In this document: positions 1 to 12,564 of the stretch, piece by piece | How positions within the stretch are numbered: position 1 is the stretch's first letter | How the letters are laid out: every line of letters begins with the position of its first letter | Origin: Vitellaria paradoxa | Lineage: Eukaryota > Streptophyta > Magnoliopsida > Ericales > Sapotaceae | Assembly: GCA_019916065.1 (NCBI GenBank) | Contig: CM034237.1 | Location: 26,665,783-26,729,782, forward strand | Direction: 5' to 3' | DNA length: 64,000 nt | Program-made: the position numbers and the translations under genes | Notes under the pieces: generated by a model | What the model was told of the DNA's origin: nothing | Databases searched by the model: none | The model's input: only the letters and a program-made list of their open reading frames with translations

Positions 1-530
1 TGTTGATGTGATGAATGTATATTTGGAAGTTGATGTGAAACTTTTTTATGTATTGATTTTTTTTATTTTTTGTCTATTGTTATATATATATATCTATATA
101 GTACTGATTTTTTTATTTTTGTCTACTGTTATTTATTTATTTTTTGTTTTGGTTGGATTTTGTTGGATTTATGATGTTAAAATGTTGTTTTGGGTTTTTT
201 TTTTTTTCCTATTTGTATGTTGGAATCACTGATGCTTGTTAAAATGTTGTTTCGGTATATGTTATTTTGGTTTGACATACAGTTGGCTTAATTGTTTTTC
301 TTTTTGAGGAACTATTTTTTTGTTCATAATGTTGTTTGTTCTTTTAATTCTTACACTATTTTTTTTTTTGGTTGTGGTTAGTTTATTTTTTTGTCCGTAT
401 AAACTGTCATTGGAATGTTAGTTTATTTGTTGTTAGAATGTTGGAATGTTGGTTTATTTGCTATTAGAAAGTTAATTTATTTTATTTGCTGTTAGAATTT
501 TTTTTTTTGTTCATTAAATAATGTTTGATT
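1..530. other. T-rich low-complexity DNA, no gene
   Basis: The + strand is strongly T-rich, with long T runs and recurring short phrases built on TTGGAATGTT and ATGTTGTTT. A 74-residue open frame exists at 8-232, but it is an artefact of T-rich codons (almost all Phe, Leu, Ile, Val and Tyr) and resembles no family. I see no gene, promoter or RNA here. Confidence 0.5.
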
Positions 531-689
531 AGCTAGTGAAATTAGATTATAATAATAATATTAAATAATAATATCAAAAAAGATACAATTAGATAAATTA
601 CTGTTATTATTATTAGAACATAATATTAAAAATATAATTAAATTGTATGACTTATAATATTATAATATTAAATTGTGATGGCTATATCA

Positions 690-1745
690 AACTAGTTAAA
701 CTCTTAAAAATACGATTATTATTTAAAATATTAAATAACAAATTGATTTAATATAGTAATAACTACGTACATATTACTTAACATAATTTATTATTTAATT
801 AAGTTATTATAATATGAAATTATAATGTTACATTAGTTCAATATAATATTGAAGTACAATATTAAATAATAGTATTGAATTAATTAAATTAATAAAAATA
901 TTGTTATTGTTTAAAATATTAAATAATAAATTAATTAATATTATAATGAATGAATAAAGTAATTAATGTTGCATTAATTAAATTAGATTACAATATTGAA
1001 AATATTAAATAATATTGAAAAAGATAAAATTAGACAAATTACTACTATTATTATTATTAGAACATAATTTTTATTTTTTTAGCAATTCAAAATCAATTAA
1101 GAATTAATGTTTTTATTTTGTTTTGTTTTATATAACATTTTAATTAAAAATATAAATTCTTTTGATAATATATATATTATTAGTTTTCATTTAAATAATT
1201 ATAAACTGAATAGAAAAAAGTAATTAATGGTACAATAACCAAATAGATTAAATAATTATAAACTAGCAATATTAAATTAATAATATTAAGTTAATTTACT
1301 TTAAATTAAATTAGTTGGATAATATCATAATGGTTATATTGAATTAGTTAAACTATTAAAAATGTTATTATTATTTAAAATGTTAAATAATGAATCGATT
1401 AATGGTATAATAACCAAATAAATTAGTTAAATTAAATTATTATTATTCATGATATTAAATAATAATATTAATAATATTAAAATTAGTTAAATAATGATAT
1501 TAATTAGTAACATTAAGTTAATAAAATATTATTATTAGTTAAAATATTAAATAATAAATTATAATATTGATAATATAATTAATTTACTTTAAATTAAATC
1601 AGTTGGATTAATATCATAACGATTATATTAAATTAGTTAGACTATTAAAAATATTATTATTATTATTATTATTTAAAATATTAAAAATATTGTTATTGTT
1701 CAAAATATTAAATAATGATTTGATTAATGGTATAATAACCAAATA
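690..1745. repeat. AT-rich degenerate repeat block
   Basis: This stretch is nearly pure A/T and contains diverged copies of one phrase: a TTAAACTATTAAAAATATTATTATT-like core, then TTAAATAATGAATTGATT, ending in a TAATGGTATAATAACC-like motif. That end motif is seen at about 1225, 1400 and 1725, so spacing is irregular (about 175 and 325 bases). It carries no coding potential. It may belong to a non-autonomous element or a decayed satellite; the sequence does not decide between them. Confidence 0.5.
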
Positions 1746-1899
1746 ATGATTTGTTAATTTATTTGTTGTTAATTAATTAAATTGTTCATTAATTTATTTT
1801 GTATCATATATTTTTGTTGTTATAGATTTTTATTTTTAGTTGATTTATTTGAGTGTTAACTTTTTAAACTTTTTAAATAGTAATAATTAAATTGATAAT

Positions 1900-2880
1900 A
1901 ATATATAAACCTTTAATCTTACTTGGTCCCAATTCAATATCTTTCTTCGGGCCAATTCAATTTAATATTAATAACAGCTAGAAAATTAGATAAAATAACG
2001 ATATTATAATATTATAATTAGTTAATTAGTAGTGGTTAATAATAATATTTAATTAGTTAAATTCGTAACTGATACACAATCCCCTAATCTTACTTGAGCC
2101 TAAGCTAATATCTTTCTTTGGTCCAATCTAATTGAATATTAATACTGTAAGGAAATTAGGTAAAATAATAATATTATAATATTTTAATTAGATAATTAAT
2201 AATAGTTAGCTAATAATACTTAATTAGTTAAATTACTAGTTAATACATAAACTCCTAATCTTACCTGAACCCAATTCAATATCTTACTTGGGCCTAATCA
2301 AATATCTTTCATAGACTTAATCGAACCAAATATTAGTAATATAAGAAAACTAGGTAAAATAATAATATTATAGTATTATAATTAGGTGATTAATAATAGT
2401 TAATTAATAATATTTAACTAGTTAAATTAATAGGTAATATACAAACCCTTAATCTTATCTGGGCCCACTCCAATTCGATATTAACACAATAGGGGAATTA
2501 TGTAAAATAATAATATTATAATATTATAATTAGATACTTAATAATAGTTAATTAATAATATTTAATTAGTTAAATTACTACTTAATGTAGAAACCCCTAA
2601 TCTTACCTGGCTTAATCCAATATTTTACTTAAGCCCAATCAAACATTTTTTTTAGGCTCAATCGAATCAAATATTAGTAATGCAAGAAAACTAAATAAAA
2701 TAATAATATTATAATATTATAATTAGATAATTAATAATAGTTAATTAATAATATTTAACTAGTTAAATTAATAGGTATACACAAATCTCTAATCTTACCT
2801 GGGCCCACTCCAAGCCAGTATTAATACAATAAAGAATTAGGTAAAATAATAATATTATAATTAAGTAATTAAGTATTAAT
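1900..2880. repeat. tandem repeat, period about 150-195 bp, six copies
   Basis: A marker CTAATCTTACCTGGGCCC (with variants) ends its AATCTT core at 1920, 2091, 2262, 2456, 2604 and 2796. Spacings are therefore 171, 171, 194, 148 and 192. Each unit continues with a CCAAT-rich segment, then TAGGTAAAATAATAATATTATAATATT, then a TTAATTAATAATATTTAACTAGTTAAATTA-like AT tail. Unit length changes mainly by gain or loss of a CCAATC/ATCTTTC sub-block. No reading frame runs through it. Satellite-like; origin unknown. Confidence 0.75.
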
Positions 2881-3090
2881 AATATTAAATAATAATAATA
2901 GAAATAGTAATAATAATAGTAATAATATTATTTATAACAAGTAATTTTAAACTATAATCTTAGGAATAATATTATAATAAATTAATAATATTACATGGGC
3001 CAATCGAAATTACTACTTTGGCCCAATCTAATCTAATAATATTACTTTGGCTAATCCTATCCAATCCAAATCTAATTCAAATCCCAATTT

Positions 3091-3276
3091 ATTCTAAGTT
3101 AGGAAGTAAAGAGAAACTTAAAACTGCTTTACTTTATTCCAAGTTAGGAAACCAAAAAAAAAAATAGAACTTCTTTACTTTATTCTAAGTTAGGAAGTAA
3201 AGAAAAACTTAGAACTTCTTTATTTTATTTTAAGTTAAAAAACAAAGAGAAACTTAGAACTCCTATACTTTATTCA
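3091..3276. repeat. 45-bp tandem repeat, four copies
   Basis: Units begin ATTCTAAGTTAGGAAGTAAAG at 3091, 3136, 3182 and 3227, and a partial fifth begins at 3272, so the period is 45-46 bases. The block sits just upstream of the decayed CACTA transposase gene. CACTA elements often carry subterminal direct repeats, so this could be part of that element, but I could not find a CACTA terminus to confirm it. Confidence 0.75.
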
Positions 3277-3299
3277 TTTACATGCATTAGTGAAACTTA

Positions 3300-6200
3300 G
3301 ATCCATTCGAGAATCTTGTATGCCACCTATTTGGTCATCCTTAGGTGACGGATTAGATCTTCGATCAGGTTCGTCATTTTTTTGATGAACTTGCGAGGAT
3401 TGACGTACGCGATTCTTGACTTGTCTAGTTTGGACAATTTGGGAATGCAACTATCCATCTTGTCTTCAACAACTTATGCAATGTCAGATGTTAGATGGAG
3501 TTTCGATTGACATCTTTGTTGTTCTCTGGGTGCATACACAGAGTACAACTAATATCGTGTCTGTGTGATGTACTTGGAGAACCATGTGAACATACTGCCG
3601 AAATTTTGTCTAATTAGGGGACGAAGGCATTGAGTTGTTGAGTGCAAGTTGGATCATATATTCTCGAATAGGATAATACCAACCACCCTATAGTGAGAAG
3701 GTGAAGCTTAAGACAAGGCGCTTTGCATATTGCACAATCTTTTAGGGTAATTGTTCATCTTCATTTAGTGACTTCACAGAAATAGTTAGCGAGATGGACA
3801 AGACTAAGATTGATTTGTCAAATAGGATGTCTACGGAATATATGGAGGGGATTAATTAGTTCATTGCATTCACCTCTGGGTTTCCTAGCGAGTACATTAG
3901 TTGTCTCTGTAGAAAGTGCGCGAACTGGTATTACCATACATGAGAGCCTATCAGGGAGCATATAATCCGTAATGGGCTCTTAAAGAAGTATAAGTATTGG
4001 ACTCTCTATGGGGAAGAGTATGCCCCTTCTCGCTAGGAGGAAATCGTTGAGGTAGAGGCCGAGGTTGTGGAGGAGGCGATCCAATGCACGTGATGCTAGC
4101 TGATATTGCATGTGGATTGGCACCTGAAAATAGAGGTTGTGATATTGACCTAATGGGTGCGCATAATCCTCGCTAAGGCTATGAATGACGAAGCCTTAAG
4201 ATATTTTGAAGTATTCGGTGATGTGCAGACAGAATTGTATCCTGGATGCTAGGATTTTAGTAAATTATCATTCATCATCAAGCTATTGCATTTGAAGGCG
4301 TTGAATCAGTAGTCGGATACATCATTTGACATGCTATTGGGGTTGTTACATAGAGTTTTACCAACAGGGACAAAGCTAATTGAAAATTTAGGATTTACAT
4401 ACGAGACTCTGAATGCAAATCCAAATAATTGTATGTTATTTCGAAATGAAAATACCCACCTCAATACGTGTACTGTATGTTAGAGCTCGAGGTGGAAGGA
4501 TTTTGGGATGTCCAGGATCGTCATAACACTTCGGGTGTTTTAAACTATAGTAAGCTTGTAACTATAAGGCAAGTGCACTATTTTCTACTTAAGCCAAGTT
4601 GAAGAGACTTTTTATGTCATCCAAGATTTCTACACTGATAAGCTGGCATGTCGAGAATAGCGGGAAGAACAAGAACTTATTCCATCTAGTAGACTTCCCC
4701 GCGTGGAAAGATTTCGATTAGAGACACTTGAATTTGCTGCTGATAGTCACTGTGTGTGCCTTGGCTTGGTTGTAGATGGATTTAGCCCATTTAAGGCCAT
4801 GATTGGGGTAAATCACTATACATGGCCCGTACTATTGGTTCCATATAATCTTCCGCCCTGATTGTGTATGAAGCAACCTTTCCTGATCCTATTGACGTTG
4901 ATTGATGGACTGAGAGATCCCGGGGATAAGATAGATGTGCATATGCAGCCTTTGATTGAAGAGTTTAATGAATTATGGGCTGAGGTTGTGATGACATTTG
5001 ACTTTGAAGGAAATAAAATGTTTAGACTCTAGGCAGCATTACTGTGGACAATCAATGACTTCCTTACGTATGTTAACTTGTATGGTTGGAGCACGAAAGG
5101 GGAGTTTGCATGTCCTTGCTGCAACTAGAGTACTGATAAAGCATGGTAGAAAGCAAGCATACATGGCTCACAGATACTTCCTACCTCCATTGCATAGGTT
5201 CAAGAGGGATATAATCTTGTTTGATGGCACTCGGGAGTATGGTTTAGCACCAGAACAATGACTGGGATTGATTTGTCAGCCCAAATTGAGCAGGAGCAAA
5301 TACGAATAGTGTATGATTTTTAGGATCTATTAGCCTCCCTCGCTGGCATCTATTCCAGGTGCAAATAGGAACCAAACTCATAATTGGAAGAAGAAGAGTA
5401 TTTTTTATAAGTTACCTTACTAGAAAGATAACCTATTGAGGTACAACTTGGATGTCATATACATCGAGAAGAATATTTACGATAACATATTGTGGACTAT
5501 CCTTAGTGTTAACGGGAAGTTAAAGGACAGTGCCAATGCTTGACATGATTTGTAGGAGATGGGACTGAGAACCCCGTTGCACTTGCAGGAGAGGGAGTCC
5601 AACAAGGCATACATGCCACCTGCACAGTACACGATGAGCAAAGAAGAGAATGATGCCTTCCTATCAATCTTGAAGGATGTTAACGTGATGGGTGTTGCTT
5701 GAATATTTCCAAATGAGTGAACATAAGCAAAAGGACGTTGCAGGGTTTGAAGATTCATGACAATCATGTTCTCATTTAACAGTTTTTACCTATAGCAGTA
5801 TAGAATTGTCTACCTAAGAATGGTTAGTAACTTCTTCAAACAGCTTTGTTACAGAATTCTCCATACAAAAGATTTGAAGGGTTTGCAGGAGAGGATTGCT
5901 TTGACAATATGCTATCTGGAGAAAATTTTTTCATCGGCATTTTTCGATGTAATAGTTCACTTGACTAATAAAGCTCGACTTGGTAGCTCTATCCAATTCA
6001 AGTAGATGTATCTAATCAAGAGGTACACGAACACATTGAAGAGGTATGTACGAAATAAAGCTCGACCAGAGGCATTCATAGCCAAGGGTTATTTGATGGA
6101 TGAGTGCCCCAATTTTTACACTGTATATCTTAATCACGATGTCTAAACAAAGTTAACCAGACCAAAGCGAATAAATGAAGGTCCTGTTAGGGAGGGCATA

Positions 6201-7200
6201 TCATTTGATCTTAACCACATTGAGTGGATCCAAACTCATCAGTTTATACTCTTCGACACCCAATCGGTTGTGCCATTGACTTAGTAAGTCATTTTTTTTT
6301 TTTTTTTTTGTAGAGGGAGTAAATTGTACGACACTTGTAATAATTATTGTCTTGCAATAATTATTGTACTTATTGGTGACACAATTTGATTTGCATTGTA
6401 GGAGGCATGCAAAAGGCACATAAATAGGCTAAAGTGGGATGTGCCTCGCGCAGTAGATAGTCAAATTCAAATGTCCCATTATCAATCTTTCCTCGACTGG
6501 TTTAAGAATTACGTATGTATTAAACATTCACATGTATTTTTATATATCTTGTCACATTACCTTAAATTTATATTCAATTAGTATGTGAGAAATTATGTAG
6601 GTTTACAATTTACGAAGCACTAGCAATCCTGCTTTAACTGATGGAATGAACCAGTTAGCTAATGGTCCTTGTACGATAGCCCGATGTTACGTAACTTGTG
6701 ATAGTTATGTTGCATCAAACAGGTAGGTGACAAACAGGCTACGCAAAATAGTAGCATCGGTTGTTCATCCATCAATGGTAGTTACTACTATGGCCAATTG
6801 AACGACATTATTGAAGTTATATACAATCACAGTTTTAGATTTCAATTGTTTAAATATGACTGGGCTAATCTAATCTGTGGGGTTAAAACTGATGAGTACC
6901 AGTTTAAATTGGTAAACTTTAACAATTTGTTATACTGAGATGCGTGATTGCATTATGAACCCTATATATTGGCGTTGATGGCAGAGCTAGTATATTATGT
7001 CAAAGATCAGGCTAATCCTAATTGGCAAAATGTGGTTAAAATATTGAGAAAGGGGTGTATCAGATTGAATACGATGAGCCACATAGGCAACCTAAATGGT
7101 TCGGTCACCACCTTCAAGAAATCAAACCATGGAAGATGTTTTCTACTAGCTAGAAGCGGTTGTCAATGCAATCCTCGAGCTTGACAGAGTAATAGATCAA
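3300..7200 (+). mobile_element. CACTA (En/Spm) transposon remnant
   Basis: The extent is set by coding homology only. The Transpos_assoc, TNP2, DUF4218 and DUF4216 segments of an autonomous CACTA element appear in the correct order on the + strand. I did not find CACTA-type terminal inverted repeats or a 3-bp target duplication at either side, so both ends are approximate. 3300-3793 is the probable 5' leader. The element is dead: stops and frameshifts are spread along the whole gene. Confidence 0.8.
3794..7090 (+). pseudogene. CACTA TNP2-type transposase pseudogene
   Basis: This gene once coded for the transposase that binds element ends and carries out CACTA cut-and-paste transposition. Frame-by-frame reading gives family segments in order. 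A Transpos_assoc segment starts at ATG 3794 (MDKTKIDLSNRMSTEYMEG, then CRKCANWYYH). An ELYPGC...KLSFIIKLLHLKALN segment lies at about 4180-4500. The TNP2 core at about 4860-5260 contains DPGDKIDVHMQPLIEEFNEL, WTINDF and FACPCC; an 87-residue open frame at 4998-5261 retains the KHGRKQAYMAHRYFLP motif in another frame. At about 5420-5560 there is RYNLDVIYIEKNIYDNIL. A DUF4218 segment at about 5820-6160 contains SFFDVIVHL-like and RNKARPEAFIAKGYL. A DUF4216 segment at 6720-7090 contains YYVKDQANPNWQNVVK. Many stops and frame changes interrupt it. Family assignment is firm; function is lost. Confidence 0.9.
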
Positions 7201-9650
7201 GTTTAATTGACAAGGGACATTTAATCCTCAAAACCCTGACCAAGGTCAAACCCTCAACCGATGTCATAATTTTGAGCCTTTAGCCTATTCTTCTTTTAAA
7301 AAAAAAGAAAAAAAAATAAAACCTGTTGTTTCAATATAAACAAACATTCTTAGGACAACCATGTCTTTAGCAATATTGAGAGTTCAAGAAACTAAGTTTT
7401 CAAAGTCAAAATGACTAGAGGCTATTATTTCAGCTATCTTAAGTAGATTAGGATCATCCATTGCCAAACCCTTTAAGCCCAAAAATATCATCATATATTC
7501 TTTTCATTAAACCCTACCTTGGATCATCCCCCACACTAGGGCAACTATGTGAGACGGTTCAGACATCAAGGGCATTCTTCATCATCGTAGTCTTCATCTT
7601 GTCCAACCAAGTCAAAGTTAAAATAGAAAAAGTGTCACAACCCCGTGGTGCTGTATTTGAACAAAGTGGTCGAACTCAAAATGAAGTGAGGCCCTCACTT
7701 TTGCTGTCCTTAGATTAGGACAATTATATCCCTTACAAGCCCTTTGAGCTAGTTCATATTCTTTTGCTATAAAGCCCCAAAGGTCGTCCCTCGTACTAGG
7801 GTAATAGAAGAAAATAAACAAAGCTAGATGCAAGAAAATGAGCTAGGAACAATAGAAAAGAAGAAAGAAGCTTGGAGTTCAAAAGATAGAATCACATAAA
7901 TAGCTAGAGTTAAGTACAAAGAAAAAACAAGCTCGGAGTCCAAAGGCCAGAATCGAGTAGAAATCAGGGTCAAAGCAAAGGCAAAATAGAAGTACAAACA
8001 TCATTAAAGACTCAAGAACCCCAAAGGGAGGAAAGCAAGCAATGATCAAAGACTAGCTCTCAGGCATCATCAACAACGAAGTACAGTAGCTCATCAAAAG
8101 AGGAATTAGATGACCTTGAGATTATTACAACACCAAAAGCATAATTTAAGCTTAAACACCCTTCATTTCTGTGGCTTTAACCCATAGCTTACATTATGGT
8201 CCAAATAAAGTCCTTTCAGATAGAAGTTGCTTTGTTCAAATACATCTACCAAAGGCATTGGAAAATTTCTCAAGACAAAAGATATACGCTCAAGCAGAAG
8301 ACCTTGCAGATGATCCTTGGTAAATTTTACTCGAGTAGAAATAGGAATTTGAGCCTTCATATTCCTTCTTTTGTTTAAACCCTATAACCAGGCATGTATT
8401 ATGACACTAATCAAAGTCATCTCCAATTGACAATAGCCAATTAGTCGAAGAGCTTTAATAAACTAGATGCAATCCTTTCTTTCCAAAACCATCCGACATT
8501 CCATGACCAATCTAGATTAACCAAAACCTTGATCAACCAGTACCAAATTCCTCAATTCAAACCAATGACTAACCAGATACAAAACCTTGTCAATTGATAA
8601 TGGTTTATTAATCCAAAAGCTTCTAAAGTAAAAAATCCCTTGAGGGAATAGAAACTACATTTAGTGACTACGTTTCCTAATAAAATTGTAGGGACAATTA
8701 ATACCTCATTGAACACTTCAATAGTAAGGTCATCCATAAAAAGAACATTTTAAAAAAAATGCACAAGCAGTCATTCTACCACGCTATTGAGTCACACAAC
8801 TTGTAAACACCCAATTATTCATTTTCAAACTAGATATCTAGTGCATACCACATTAATTCATCCACATTCATTCATTTTGTATAACCTAATTTTTAAAACA
8901 ATGCATATTATCTTAATTGTATTCATTAGTTGCACATGACTTCATTCATAAAACAAGACTGCACATGGTTATATTCTCCAATTTTTAAAACTCAAGCGTT
9001 TTTCAGAATCAAACACCTTAGGATCATGCACGTGATAATGCACATCTCATAGGCACCCAAGTGACCTTGACAATTATCATAATGAAACTGCACAAAACAA
9101 ACATGAATACACCAACCTATGAGGCTGGTATTCTTCTCATCAATGTTCAGTGCAAGGTGCAAGATCACCAATAACCAAGGAGCGAGGCATCTTTCACAAA
9201 GTCAAGTGAAAAGTATAGGCTTGCATCAACCGAAGAATAAAGATCAAAACAACTCAGGAGTGAAACACCTATTTAGAAGGTAAATCTAGAATCATAACAT
9301 ATAACTAGGCTCCTGACTGACCTTGAAATGTGTTCAGGTTGTACCTCTTAAGTGCAAGAGGGTGGTCATAGTTTTTACTTGATGAGAACTGAGGTCATCT
9401 CCACAGGGGAGGCTTTGTTAAATACTTTAGACTTGTTCTCTTAGTTAGCATGTGAACCTAAGGCATTGTGACATTAAATTAAAATGAAAATATTATAAAT
9501 AAAATAACTAAGATAATCTTGGCTTCGAATCAAATCTGGTAGTGGGATAGTAGTGGTTTGCACAAATACATTTGTAACTTAACCTAGCGAATGCACATGC
9601 ATTGCTAGGTCGGAAGATATTCCACTAAAACCTAATTTATTGAACTCAAG
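7200..9650. other. non-coding interval, probably retrotransposon-derived
   Basis: There is no frame with family resemblance. The DNA is A-rich on the + strand with phrases such as CCTTGGATCATCCCCCACACTAGGG that recur loosely near 7500 and 7790. The interval leads without a visible boundary into the repeats and polypurine tract of the Tat/Ogre-like element downstream. It is probably decayed internal sequence of that element, but I have no coding evidence for this. Confidence 0.35.
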
Positions 9651-9654
9651 ATAA

Positions 9655-10040
9655 GAGAAGGCTTTTGAAATTGGTTTTGGACTCACCGGGACATTGAATT
9701 GAACACCTAGTGTGCACGAGCATCAACTTATAACCAGGCTTCAATTTTAACATAGGTAAATCGATTTCTTAAGAAAACCTCATGTTATGGTTTCAGGAAA
9801 ATAAGTTCCAAATTACCGGGCCATTGAATCAAAACTTGGTATGCATGAGTGGCCAATCGTAATGAGCTATGATTATAACACAGGTAATTTGATTTCATAA
9901 GAAAACCTAATTTGGGTTTTGAAAAACATATTTCTAACTCACCAGAACATTGAACCAAATACTTGGTGTGCACAGGTAAAAACTTGTTACCAAGTTATGG
10001 TTGTAACATGAGTGAGTTGATTTCAAAAGAACCCTAGCTT
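9655..10040. repeat. about 128-bp tandem repeat, three copies
   Basis: Three units share an ACTCACCGGGACATTGAA-like start at about 9681, 9811 and 9937 (spacing 130 and 126). This is followed by an ACTTGGTGTGCACGAG-like segment, then a TATAACACAGGTAAATTGATTTC-like segment, then AAGAAAACCTAATTT. A partial earlier phrase lies near 9580. The only open frame over it (9785-9973, minus) simply translates the repeat. Confidence 0.75.
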
Positions 10041-10507
10041 ACTATGAGATTCCAATTAGAAGTCATAAAGATATTTCATTGAAAAATATTCTTTTACATT
10101 TGAATTGACCAAACTACCATACCACCTTCAATGGCTTAAAGCCAAGAACAAACCCTAGCCTAACATGCTTGAACTTCGAAGAGGAAAATATACTTGCAAA
10201 CCATCCATTAATATAAAATGAAAAGTGAAAACAAAAGAAGATATTAAATACTAAAAAAATGAAAAGAAATATGAAATAAATCTGAACTTAAAGTATGAAC
10301 TTGAAATAATTAAATATGAAGTAACTTACATATGTAAACCATAGGAGAAAGAAAAGCAAACACCTTATGAAACTTCAACCAAACTTAATGCTTGAATCTA
10401 AATCTTCAAATCAAACGTAGTGAAAACTCCCTAAAACTTAAAGAAAACTATCAGAAAAATAACCCTAAAACGTATGAACGGGCCCCCAAAGTCTAATACA
10501 ACATTTG

Positions 10508-10516
10508 TATTTATAG
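10508..10516 (-). promoter_or_regulatory. candidate antisense TATA box
   Basis: Read on the minus strand this is CTATAAATA, followed at TATA-like spacing by a T-rich leader that runs into the 128-bp repeats. It lies about 2 kb upstream of the polypurine tract and is oriented opposite to the retrotransposon. Some Tat-lineage elements carry antisense transcription units in their 3' region, which makes this worth noting. There is no intact antisense frame behind it. Confidence 0.3.
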
Positions 10517-11139
10517 AAGAATACAGAAAAAACCCTAAAATTTGAACTATCGAGGCCACCACTTCTTGACACCATTGGGCAATGAAGATGTCTACTTTAT
10601 AGTCTGGAGTCAGGAACCTACTGATATTTGCTATCCCAACGCTATTGGGATGCTAAGGGATAGTGCTTGGCCCCAAAGACTATATCATAGCCCTTTGAGT
10701 CTTCTATCCAACCCAAAAAGAATTGTATCAATCGGAGTTGTAAGTAAAAAGTTATAGTCAAAATATCGATAGGGTGTTATGCTAAACCATCTGAGGAATT
10801 CCGAATTATGCAACTTTGCAAGCTAATTTCGGGATAGATGTAGACTCTTTTGGACTTAGGTTCCTCACAAAAGTTGTAGCTTAGAATGTGTACTTGATTT
10901 AGGCTTTTGAATCACCTCAATTGGACCCCAGAAACTCAAGATATGCCGTAAGTTGTAATCAACAGGCTTTCCCACTTCTCTGTTGATTTGCTTTTTTAAG
11001 CTTCCAAGTCACCTTTCTTTGGGTGTTTTCCTTCTATACCACTACAAAATAATATAAGTAATCAAAACATGATAAGAAATGAATTTTACTTGGTAAAATG
11101 TTCCAAAGAAGAGTATGAACTGAGGTTAAAATCAACAAT

Positions 11140-12480
11140 GATTGCGAGTAATTAGCTCCAGAGCGAAGCACCTTACTAGACTGGACTAGATAGAATGAAG
11201 CTCGGGAGTGAAGCTCCTTACCAAACCAGATCAGATAGAGTGAAGCTCGGGAGTGAAGCTCACCAAACTAGACCAGATAGAGCGAAGCTCGAGAGTGAGA
11301 CTTCTTACTAGACTAGTTAGAGCAAAGTTTTTTAGGAAAACGAAGCTCCGCTTTAGATTAAATGCGAGGCACTAAATCTTTCCCGCACGAAAGTGCACCT
11401 AAGAGTGAGACTCCTTGATTGGGGCAAAACTCTTCCCTTGAGAACATGTGCAAGGCACACATTTAGCTTTAAAGCGAAGCTCGGGAGTGAAGCTTTTTAC
11501 CAGACTAGACCAAATAGAGCAAAACTCCTTACCGACCAGTTAGAGCAAAGTTTTCTAAGAAAAAAAAGCTCTTCTTTGGAGTAAATGCGAGGCATTAAAT
11601 CCTTCTCACATGAAAGTGCACCTAAGAGTGAGACTCCTTGACTGGGGCAAAACTCTTCCCTTGAGATCATATGTGAGCCACTGATTTAGTTTTAGAGCAA
11701 GGCTCGAGAACGAAGCTTCTTACCATTTCCAGACTAGATAAAGTGAGGCTCGGGAGCAAAGCTCCTTACCACTCTAGACCAAAAAAGAGTGAGGCTCGGG
11801 AGCTAGGCTCTTTACCAAACCCAAAGTCAAATCTCGAGTTTATAACTCCCCTTCTGAAGTCTTGTGTATGCCATAAGACTCAGAGTTAGCTTAAGAATTC
11901 GTACTCCCTTTCCAAAAACTTGCATCAATCTTAGAATCATAAACCAACCTAGGAGCAAAGCTCTCTTCTCTTTATCCAGTGCAAGTCGTAAGATTAGATG
12001 ACAATTCAAGAGCGATGCTCCTCGCCATAGCAAACCAAATGGAGTAAGGGTCCTCATCTGACTAAACCTAATAGAGTGAGGCTCGGAAGCAAGGCTTCTT
12101 TCTTTACTCGACTAGATAAAGAAAGGCTTGGAGCTAGCCAACTAGGCTCCTCACCTTACTAAACCAGATAGAGCAAGGCTCCATCCAATGTTAGATAGAA
12201 GATCAATCACCCATCCAGGAATAAGGCTCCTTTTCTCTAAACTAGTGCAAAGCATAGACCCATGAGCGAGGCTCATTTCCTTAAGACCAAATGGGAGGTA
12301 GATAATTGTTCAACAACAGAGGTTACCTCTTAAAGTCAAACTTGAAGTACAACTCATCTATCATCACTAAAGCGAAGCTTCTTTCTAAAGACAAGTGCGA
12401 GGCACAAATGCATCCAAGAAAGTAACTCTTATCGCAGTTCAAGTGTAAGGCATCAACCTGAGTTGCAAGATTTTTTCCTT
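11140..12480. repeat. short-palindrome tandem array (GAGCGAAGCTC type)
   Basis: Dozens of degenerate units of roughly 40-50 bases, such as CTCGGGAGTGAAGCTCCTTACC followed by AGACTAGACCAGATAGAGCGAAG. The recurring GAGC-GAA-GCTC or GAGC-AAG-GCTC core is itself a small inverted repeat. The array lies directly upstream of the polypurine tract at 12553, that is, in the 3' untranslated region of the element. Tat/Ogre lineage elements are known to have variable tandem repeats in that place. A 71-residue frame (10542-10757) and a 63-residue frame (11393-11584) in this neighbourhood are not genes. Confidence 0.8.
11328..11690. repeat. 223-bp higher-order duplication inside the array
   Basis: The segment running from AAATGCGAGGCA through AAGTGCACCTAAGAGTGAGAC to GGGGCAAAACTCTTCCC occurs twice. 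The shared CACCT block ends at 11400 and 11623, giving a period of 223 bases. Short units have therefore been amplified as a larger block. Confidence 0.75.
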
Positions 12481-12552
12481 GTTTAATTCAACATGCAAGG
12501 GTGCAAAATAGGCTGTCCACTTTTTATTTTCTACCTTTGACAAGCTAAGGTA

Positions 12553-12564
12553 GAAAAAGAGGGG
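12553..12564 (+). other. polypurine tract of Tat/Ogre-like element
   Basis: GAAAAAGAGGGG lies four bases before an LTR-type start TGTAGACACCCC at 12569. Purine runs at this place prime plus-strand DNA synthesis in LTR retrotransposons. Its presence fixes the element on the + strand, with 12569 as the start of its 3' LTR. Confidence 0.7.

Noticed and set aside
8..232. 74-residue open frame at the window start
   Set aside because: Composition follows the T-rich DNA (Phe/Leu/Ile/Val/Tyr only), with no motif and no neighbouring gene signals.
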